From assembly GCA_036380695.1 (NCBI GenBank), contig DASVEG010000336.1, positions 1-9,487 on the forward strand: a stretch of 9,487 nt of DNA, given 5' to 3'. The DNA is from DASVEG01 sp036380695 (GTDB lineage: Bacteria; Actinomycetota; Acidimicrobiia; Acidimicrobiales; CADCTF01). The notes under the pieces are model-generated. The model searched no databases, was not told the origin of the DNA, and worked only from the letters and a program-made list of their open reading frames with translations. A program made the position numbers and the translations under genes. Within the stretch, counting starts at the first letter, position 1. Each line of letters begins with the position of its first letter. Positions 6,111-9,487 of this stretch are shown piece after piece.

Positions 6111-7121
6111 TCAGGCGGTGACGTGCAGGCGGACGACCGAGCCGGTCGGCGAGGTGCGGACCTGCACGAGGTCGCACAGGTGGTTCGCGATCCACAGGCC
6201 GCGGCCGCGGATGTCGTCGCGGCGGGCGGGGCGACGCCCGGCGAGGGGATCGGCAATGAAGCCGGCGTCGCGAACCTCACAGACGACCTTCGCCCCTGCG
6301 TGCCAGAGCCGGACGACGCCGGTGCCGCCGCCGTGCTCCATCGAGTTCCCCACCACCTCGCTGACCGCGAGGACGAGGTCGTCGAGGCGCTCGCGCAGCA
6401 ACCCGAAGCGAGCCGCTTCGCCGTAGACGAAGCGCCGCACCGACTGCAGCGGACCTGGCCCGAACGACAGCACGACCGCGTCGGAGGGCGCGTCGGGCAG
6501 CGGCGCGTCGAACGGCGCGTCGATCTCCTCGAGACCGCGGTAGGACCCGCTCGGCGCGTACCCGAGGGAGCGGTCGCACACGGTCGGATGGTTCCGCCGC
6601 GCCTCCTCGAGCACGTCGGCCCCGAGCGCGGTCACGTCGTACGGGCACAGCAGGTGCCACGGCGGCCCGTCGTGGAACGCGAGGTTCAGGAGCGCCTCGT
6701 GCCGTTCGCACTCGACGAGCTCGTCCTCCGACCTCGACGCCCAAATGGGCTCGCCGATGCCCCGGAAGGTGCGCCCCGCCTCGCGCTGCGCGTCGACGAA
6801 CCGGTGCCACGCGGGGATGATCGCCGCGGGGTTGCGGCCGACGTCGGCCATGTCGAGGAACTCGACCTGCGCGGCGCCGTCGCCGAGCCTCGAGCGGAGC
6901 CCATCGATCTTGCCCGCCGACAATGCGACGAGAGCAACGTCTCCCGCGGCGATTCCGGCCTCCAGGAACGCGACGGTTCCGTCGAAGAACTCGTGCGGCG
7001 ACGCGTAGAGGAACGCGTGGTGGTGAAAGCGCCCTTCGACGGCGCTTCCGGACGGGCGCGCGGCAGCTTCGGAGAGAGACGTAACCCCCAGTCTACGAGG
7101 ACTCCCTCGGAAACCGGCCAC
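6111..7121 (-). CDS. RsbA-type regulator: MEDS sensory domain plus anti-sigma-like HATPase domain
   Basis: This 336-aa two-domain cytoplasmic protein has residues about 33-185 matching the MEDS (DcmR-type sensory) domain: HHHAFLYASPHEFFDGTVAF, later LVECERHEALLN and the LLCPYD strand. Residues about 218-336 form a GHKL ATPase of the RsbW/SpoIIAB kind: N-box E255...N259 in SEVVGNSMEHGG, G1 box RDAGF (284-288) and G2 box GRGLWIANHL (306-315). No phospho-accepting histidine domain is seen, so this is an anti-sigma/anti-anti-sigma kinase type and not a classical sensor kinase. No sigma factor or STAS partner lies in the window. The only start codon before the MEDS domain is GTG 7121, but codons 3-17 include many rare A/T-ending ones (GGT, AGT, CGT, AGA, GTT, TCT). 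The true N terminus may therefore be shorter or unusual. The frame is the same as the methyltransferase upstream, separated by its TGA and three codons. Confidence 0.85.
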   Translation of the reverse strand: MAGFRGSPRRLGVTSLSEAAARPSGSAVEGRFHHHAFLYASPHEFFDGTVAFLEAGIAAGDVALVALSAGKIDGLRSRLGDGAAQVEFLDMADVGRNPAAIIPAWHRFVDAQREAGRTFRGIGEPIWASRSEDELVECERHEALLNLAFHDGPPWHLLCPYDVTALGADVLEEARRNHPTVCDRSLGYAPSGSYRGLEEIDAPFDAPLPDAPSDAVVLSFGPGPLQSVRRFVYGEAARFGLLRERLDDLVLAVSEVVGNSMEHGGGTGVVRLWHAGAKVVCEVRDAGFIADPLAGRRPARRDDIRGRGLWIANHLCDLVQVRTSPTGSVVRLHVTA

Positions 7122-7130
7122 TTCAGGCGG

Positions 7131-7760
7131 TCAGACTGGGGCATTTCGGGCGATCCCCACGTAGACGTATCCCCACGGCTTCGCCACAGACGGGCCGGGC
7201 AGGTACTCGGTGGCCACGCTCTCGACGTCGAACCCTGCGTCGAGGATCAGCTCGTTGATGTGGCGAGTGACGTGGCAGCCGCCGAACAGCTTCTTCTGGA
7301 CCGGATTCACGCGCGCCTGCCATTTGGCGACGTCGCGCTCGGGCGACAACCCGTGTTCGGCGAAGTGGAACGCGCCGCCGGGACGGAGCACCCTCCTGAC
7401 CTCGCCGAGCGCGCGGCGGACGTCGGGGATCGTGCACAGGGTGAACGTCGACAGTGCGCCGTCGACCGACTCGTCGTCCAGCGGCAGGGCCTCGCCCTCG
7501 AGCCCGGTGAACCGAACGTCGACGGGAGACGCGGCGACCCGATCGCCGGCAAGCGTCTTCGCCAGCTCGGAGGGCTCGATGGCATGGACGATCTTCACGT
7601 CGGCCGGGTAATGGGGCACGTTCAACCCCGACCCGAAGCCGAGCTCGACGATCTCGCCTGCGAGCCCGGCGACGGCCCGTGTGCGCAGCGCGGTGATGTC
7701 GTCGCGCGCCATCGCCTTCTCGGTGAAGCGTGGCAGTACCTGTTCGGCCCAGATGCCCAT
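7131..7760 (-). CDS. Class I SAM-dependent methyltransferase (METTL7-like)
   Basis: This 209-aa Rossmann-fold methyltransferase of the Methyltransf_11 group has motif I VELGFGSGLN (38-47) for the methionine part of SAM. E62 (HAIEPS) is the acidic residue that holds the ribose hydroxyls. Next come LEGEALPLDDESVD (87-100), STFTLCTI (104-111) and LRPGG (125-129) of motif III. The C-terminal part, FGGCHVTRHINELI (159-172) and KPWGYVYVGIARN (194-206), resembles the METTL7/thiol and small-molecule methyltransferase group; the substrate is unknown. I start at ATG 7760 (MGIWAEQVLPRF), the family's normal opening. The open frame continues to 8300 but crosses two hairpins and an antisense small gene. 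No clear ribosome site precedes the ATG. GACGAT 5 nt upstream could be the -10 of a leaderless promoter. The stop is 9 nt before the RsbA-type start. Confidence 0.9.
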   Translation of the reverse strand: MGIWAEQVLPRFTEKAMARDDITALRTRAVAGLAGEIVELGFGSGLNVPHYPADVKIVHAIEPSELAKTLAGDRVAASPVDVRFTGLEGEALPLDDESVDGALSTFTLCTIPDVRRALGEVRRVLRPGGAFHFAEHGLSPERDVAKWQARVNPVQKKLFGGCHVTRHINELILDAGFDVESVATEYLPGPSVAKPWGYVYVGIARNAPV

Positions 7761-7783
7761 GGGCCATCGTCGCGCCGACGCGA

Positions 7784-7812
7784 AGGGACGCGCCGGAAGC
7801 CGGCGCGTCCCT
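7784..7812. repeat. 13-bp perfect GC-rich hairpin
   Basis: AGGGACGCGCCGG (7784-7796) and its exact complement (7800-7812) flank a 3-nt loop. It lies between the methyltransferase start and the end of the 59-aa gene, 42 nt past the latter's stop codon. It could act as a terminator for that gene, but no T tract follows on either strand, so rho-independent termination of the usual type is not supported. Confidence 0.6.
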
Positions 7813-7825
7813 CGTCCCAGCTCGG

Positions 7826-7849
7826 TGCCGCGCCCGGAGGGACGCGGCA
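7826..7849 (-). terminator. Candidate hairpin terminator of the 59-aa gene
   Basis: TGCCGCG (7826-7832) pairs with CGCGGCA (7843-7849). Three inner C-G pairs follow beyond a single bulged base, with a GGA loop. It starts 5 nt after the minus-strand stop codon at 7857-7855. There is no T tract. It shares the core AGGGACGCG with the neighbouring hairpin at 7784, so the two could fold alternatively. Confidence 0.4.
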
Positions 7850-7854
7850 GGCGA

Positions 7855-8034
7855 TCAGCTCTTACGGTCGCCCTTGTCGCCCTGCCCTGGCTTGGTCTCG
7901 TTCTTCGCGTGTTGGCGCTGATCGGCGGCGAGCGACTGCCCGACGTCGACCTGATCCTCGGTGAACTGCCCGTCTTCGTCGCGACGCACGAAGCGCTTGT
8001 CGTTGCCGGTGTCGATGAGCTCTCTGTCAGCCAT
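7855..8034 (-). CDS. Small hydrophilic protein, 59 aa, function unknown
   Basis: This ORF runs from ATG 8034 to TGA 7855 and encodes a highly charged protein starting MADRELIDTGNDKRFVRRDE and ending PGQGDKGDRKS. It has no hydrophobic segment and no cysteine, and almost half the residues are D, E, K, R, Q or N, so it is probably unstructured and cytoplasmic. The composition recalls small stress-related hydrophilic proteins. I have the impression that close relatives (LIDTG..KR.VRRD, SL..D.RQHAK, KPGQGDKGDR) occur widely in bacteria without an assigned role, but I cannot confirm that here. Third codon positions are mostly G or C. A loose GGGGA lies about 12 nt before the ATG. The gene is divergent from the fragment at 8094, with 59 bp between them for two promoters, and is followed by hairpins. 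Confidence 0.75.
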   Translation of the reverse strand: MADRELIDTGNDKRFVRRDEDGQFTEDQVDVGQSLAADQRQHAKNETKPGQGDKGDRKS

Positions 8035-8081
8035 GGGTTGAGGTGTTCCCCGATCTCCGGAATGCCACGCCGTGCGGTGGC

Positions 8082-8087
8082 TAGCTG
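8082..8087 (+). promoter_or_regulatory. Possible leaderless -10 (TAGCTG) of the 8094 fragment
   Basis: TAGCTG ends 6 nt before the ATG at 8094, the spacing expected for a -10 box whose transcript starts at the initiation codon. No convincing -35 is visible. The same arrangement, with the same gap, recurs at 8330 in front of the iron-sulfur gene. Confidence 0.35.
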
Positions 8088-8093
8088 CGCGTC

Positions 8094-8257
8094 ATGGCAA
8101 CCACGAACACCTACCGCGACGACTACCGCGGCGACGACAAGACGGCGGGGCGGTGGCTCGCGCTCGTCATCGGCGCCGCGTTCACGCTCACCGGCGTCGC
8201 CGACCGCAGGCGGTCGACGGCGACGGCGACGCGCTCCGGGCGCGGCAGACCGTCTGA
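8094..8257 (+). pseudogene. Small membrane-protein gene, probably frameshifted or truncated
   Basis: From ATG 8094 the frame reads MATTNTYRDDYRGDDKTAGR and then a single hydrophobic helix, WLALVIGAAFTLTGVA (21-36), with nearly all codons ending in G or C. This resembles the first part of small actinobacterial membrane proteins such as DUF4383. Beyond about 8205 this frame turns into Arg/Ser/Thr-rich nonsense and runs into the next gene. The good codon pattern passes to another frame (ending VDGDGDALRARQTV and TGA 8255-8257). The switch lies in or near the repeated cgacgg stretch around 8214-8230. The simplest reading is a frameshift in a short gene of about 54 codons, or a decayed 5' fragment of a longer membrane protein. 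A sequencing error in that repeat is possible. Confidence 0.4.
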
Positions 8258-8267
8258 CCCGCCTCCC

Positions 8268-8316
8268 GAATTTGGGCGCACCCCGTGCCATATGCGGCAC
8301 TCGGCGCGCCCAATTC
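8268..8316. repeat. Interrupted inverted repeat (palindromic element B)
   Basis: The outer arms GAATT(T)GGGCGC (8268-8279) and GCGCCCAATTC (8306-8316) pair apart from one extra T. An inner stem GTGCC/GGCAC (8285-8289 and 8296-8300) closes a 6-nt loop. The outer arms resemble those of the element at 6061-6110, while the inner stem has a different sequence that still pairs. It begins 10 nt after the TGA at 8255 and ends 13 nt before the -10 of the iron-sulfur gene. Confidence 0.65.
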
Positions 8317-8329
8317 CGGTCGGGCGGCG

Positions 8330-8335
8330 TAACGT
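8330..8335 (+). promoter_or_regulatory. Leaderless-type -10 box (TAACGT) of the iron-sulfur gene
   Basis: TAACGT fits the actinobacterial TANNNT consensus and ends 6 nt before the GTG at 8342. There is no Shine-Dalgarno sequence in front of that GTG, which is consistent with a leaderless transcript starting at or next to the initiation codon. The -35 region falls in the right arm of element B and does not match TTGACA. Confidence 0.5.
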
Positions 8336-8341
8336 TCGCAC

Positions 8342-8809
8342 GTGGCCACTCCCGAAACTCCAGCGGAGGCAGGCGTACCTGGCCGGGCCGGGCCGACGCG
8401 TGCGTACGAGAACGCCGACATCCGCGTGCTGTGGGACTCGACGCGGTGCATCCACGTCGGTCATTGCCTGCGGGCGCTGCCGACCGTGTTCGACACCCGT
8501 CGCCGCCCGTGGGTCGACCTCACCGGAGGCGACCCTGCCGACGTGGCGCGCGCCGTCGAGACGTGCCCGACCGGTGCCCTGCGGTACGAGTCGACCGGCG
8601 GGTCGGTCCCCGACGAGGTCGCGGCCGAGACGACGACGATCGAGCTGCAGCCGAACGGCCCGTTGTACGTGCGCGGCCGCGTGCGCGTGACCGAGCCGCG
8701 CGGCCACGTCATCGCCGAGGAGACGAGGCTCGCGCTCTGCCGCTGCGGCGAGAGCAGGAACCGGCCGTTCTGCGACAACACCCATCGCGACGTCGGGTTC
8801 GTGGGATGA
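8342..8809 (+). CDS. Iron-sulfur protein: YjdI-type Fer4 domain plus CDGSH domain
   Basis: This 155-aa protein has two metal-cluster modules. Residues about 21-82 match the mono-cluster Fer4 family typified by E. coli YjdI, with cysteines C36, C42 and C75 (TRCIHVGHCLRALP, then VETCPTGAL) and a conserved PW after an Arg-rich turn. Residues about 105-150 are a CDGSH domain. CRCGESRNRPFCDNTH gives ligands C133, C135, C144 and H148 for a 2Fe-2S cluster, with Asn in place of the usual Gly in the name motif. YjdI-CDGSH fusions are known; they are thought to move electrons or clusters, but no precise role is established. The GTG start at 8342 follows a -10 by 6 nt. The stop overlaps the glyoxalase start (ATGA), so the two are translated together. 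The first 20 residues are Pro/Ala/Gly-rich and probably disordered. Confidence 0.9.
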   Translation: MATPETPAEAGVPGRAGPTRAYENADIRVLWDSTRCIHVGHCLRALPTVFDTRRRPWVDLTGGDPADVARAVETCPTGALRYESTGGSVPDEVAAETTTIELQPNGPLYVRGRVRVTEPRGHVIAEETRLALCRCGESRNRPFCDNTHRDVGFVG

Positions 8810-9246
8810 CCGACGGCCATCCCGTGCTCGACCAGATCAACCTCGTCGTCGCCGACATGGACGCGACGCTCGCGTTCTACCGGCGCCTCGGCCTCGACGT
8901 CACGCTCGCTCCCGGCGACGCGCACGCCGAGGTGACGATGCCGAACGGGATGACGCTCGAGTTCGACACCCATGAATCCGTTCGCGTCTGGGACTCGGCA
9001 TGGAACGGCTCGACCGCGGGCGGCGCCGCCGTCATCGGGTTCTCGGTGGCGACGCGCGAGCGCGTCGACGGCCTGTACGCCGAGCTCGTCGCCGAGGGAT
9101 CCGGTGGGCACCAGCGCCCGTTCGACGCGTTCTGGGGCTCCCGCTACGCCATCGTCGAGGACCCGGACGGCAACTGCGTGGGCCTCATGAGCCCGCGGGA
9201 TCCCGACCGCCGCTCCTGGCCGCCGACGCCACCCCCGTCGACCTAG
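8806..9246 (+). CDS. Glyoxalase / bleomycin-resistance (VOC) family protein
   Basis: This 146-aa vicinal-oxygen-chelate fold protein has two beta-alpha-beta-beta-beta units. The first opens LDQINLVVADMDATLAFYRR (8-27), the second begins around GFSVATRERVDGLYAEL, and the end carries WGSRYAIVEDPDGNCVGLMS (about 113-132). The typical metal ligands are changed: the first-strand His is N12 or nearby, and the final Glu after DPDGN is replaced (CVGL). A metal-dependent glyoxalase I is therefore doubtful; a ligand-binding or antibiotic-sequestering role is more likely. The ATG shares bases with the stop of the iron-sulfur gene (ATGA). The tail DPDRRSWPPTPPPST is Pro-rich. The partner gene suggests a small redox or detoxification operon. 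Confidence 0.87.
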   Translation: MTDGHPVLDQINLVVADMDATLAFYRRLGLDVTLAPGDAHAEVTMPNGMTLEFDTHESVRVWDSAWNGSTAGGAAVIGFSVATRERVDGLYAELVAEGSGGHQRPFDAFWGSRYAIVEDPDGNCVGLMSPRDPDRRSWPPTPPPST

Positions 9247-9260
9247 GAGGGATTCCGCAT

Positions 9261-9288
9261 CCGATTCTCATGAAACTCTGAGAATTGG
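9261..9288. repeat. 10-bp hairpin with one G-T pair, between VOC gene and secreted-protein gene
   Basis: CCGATTCTCA (9261-9270) pairs with TGAGAATTGG (9279-9288) around an 8-nt loop, with one G-U pair if transcribed. It lies 14 nt after the VOC stop codon and could end that operon, although the following bases are GC-rich and not a T run. Its right side runs into TTGGGCGCC, the half-site shared with elements A and B. Confidence 0.45.
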
Positions 9289-9304
9289 GCGCCACCCTGT
9301 CGTC

Positions 9305-9487
9305 ATGGAACCGATGACCCCGGAGACCCAAGCGCCCCAGCCCACCCGCTCCGGCGGTTCGAGGCTGCGGGCCGGCATCGTCGCCGCCGGCGCCGCCTTC
9401 GGCCTCACGCTCGCCGGCCTCGGCATCGCCGCGGCGCAGACCGATGGTTCGACGCCCGACCCCACTGTGGAGCCCGCCCCCCAGCCC
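9305..9487 (+). CDS. Secreted or membrane-anchored protein, N-terminal 61 residues (partial)
   Basis: From ATG 9305 the frame stays open to the window edge. A polar N terminus (MEPMTPETQAPQPTRSGGSR) with positive charge before the membrane (R15, R20, R22) is followed by a hydrophobic segment, AGIVAAGAAFGLTLAGLGIA (23-42), and a likely signal peptidase I site after AAAQ or nearby. The exported part starts acidic and Pro/Thr-rich (DGSTPDPTVEPAPQP), like the linker regions of many actinobacterial extracellular proteins. Codon third positions are almost all G/C, supporting a real gene. The mature domain is beyond the window, so function is unknown. No ribosome site is seen next to the ATG; a second ATG at codon 4 is possible. 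Confidence 0.7.
   Translation, partial: MEPMTPETQAPQPTRSGGSRLRAGIVAAGAAFGLTLAGLGIAAAQTDGSTPDPTVEPAPQP

Noticed and set aside
6733..6756. GCCCAAATGGGC palindrome resembling the TTGGGCGC elements
   Set aside because: It lies inside the RsbA-type coding region, has only short arms and lacks the GCGC core; probably chance.
5931..7964. A 677-codon plus-strand open frame
   Set aside because: It crosses the arsR promoter and the 23-bp hairpin and lies antisense to the RsbA-type regulator and the methyltransferase. No motif is visible.
7761..8300. N-terminal extension of the methyltransferase to 389 aa
   Set aside because: The extension crosses two hairpins and the 59-aa gene and is low-complexity Arg/Ser/Pro-rich. 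ATG 7760 gives the normal family N terminus.
9302..9340. Right-hand partner arm for the half-element at 9283-9293
   Set aside because: GTCAT/ATGAC (9302-9306 and 9314-9318) and AGCGCCCCAG (9331-9340) give only a loose match within coding sequence; not convincing as a complete third element.
1..9487. CRISPR array, tRNA, rRNA, insertion sequence or toxin-antitoxin pair
   Set aside because: No regularly spaced repeats, no cloverleaf or rRNA-like segments, no transposase motifs and no small paired genes of known type were seen on either strand.

Overview
This window is GC-rich DNA with close-packed genes, strong G/C preference at third codon positions, frequent GTG starts, 1-14 nt gene overlaps and little intergenic sequence. 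It fits a high-GC Actinomycetota genome. Acidimicrobiia is my best guess from gene content and style, but that is inference and no rRNA or marker gene is present to settle it. I see no tRNA, rRNA, CRISPR array, transposase, phage gene or toxin-antitoxin pair.

Positions 1-5252 (+ strand) read as one long run. It starts with the 3' end of a leuB-like dehydrogenase, then ilvE (branched-chain aminotransferase) and cimA (citramalate synthase). It continues with an unrecognised 172-aa protein that overlaps cimA, an alpha/beta hydrolase of the epoxide hydrolase/dehalogenase type, and an acyl-CoA dehydrogenase. LeuB, IlvE and CimA together point to isoleucine synthesis from pyruvate and acetyl-CoA by the citramalate route, with LeuB and IlvE shared with leucine/valine synthesis. 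The last three genes look like lipid or xenobiotic catabolism riding on the same transcript.

Positions 5258-6110 (- strand) hold an ArsR-type repressor gene and an AHSA1/SRPBCC gene joined by a GTGA overlap. A sigma70-like promoter lies just upstream, overlaid by a 16-bp perfect palindrome and further GGTTAC repeats that look like the autoregulatory operator. Behind it sits a 23-bp perfect inverted repeat (6061-6110).

Positions 6111-8034 (- strand) hold an RsbA-type regulator (MEDS sensory domain plus anti-sigma-factor-like ATPase), a METTL7-like methyltransferase, a pair of related GC-rich hairpins, and a short gene for a 59-aa hydrophilic protein.

Positions 8094-9487 (+ strand) hold an apparently broken small membrane-protein gene and a second palindromic element with the same outer arms as the one at 6061. 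Next come a two-cluster iron-sulfur protein (YjdI-type Fer4 plus CDGSH) with a leaderless-type promoter and a glyoxalase/VOC protein joined by an ATGA overlap. The window ends inside a secreted or membrane-anchored protein with a clear signal peptide.

I did not find a convincing new multi-gene system. The most interesting unexplained signals are the recurring TTGGGCGC palindromes between genes, the ArsR operator, and the unknown protein embedded in the branched-chain amino acid operon.
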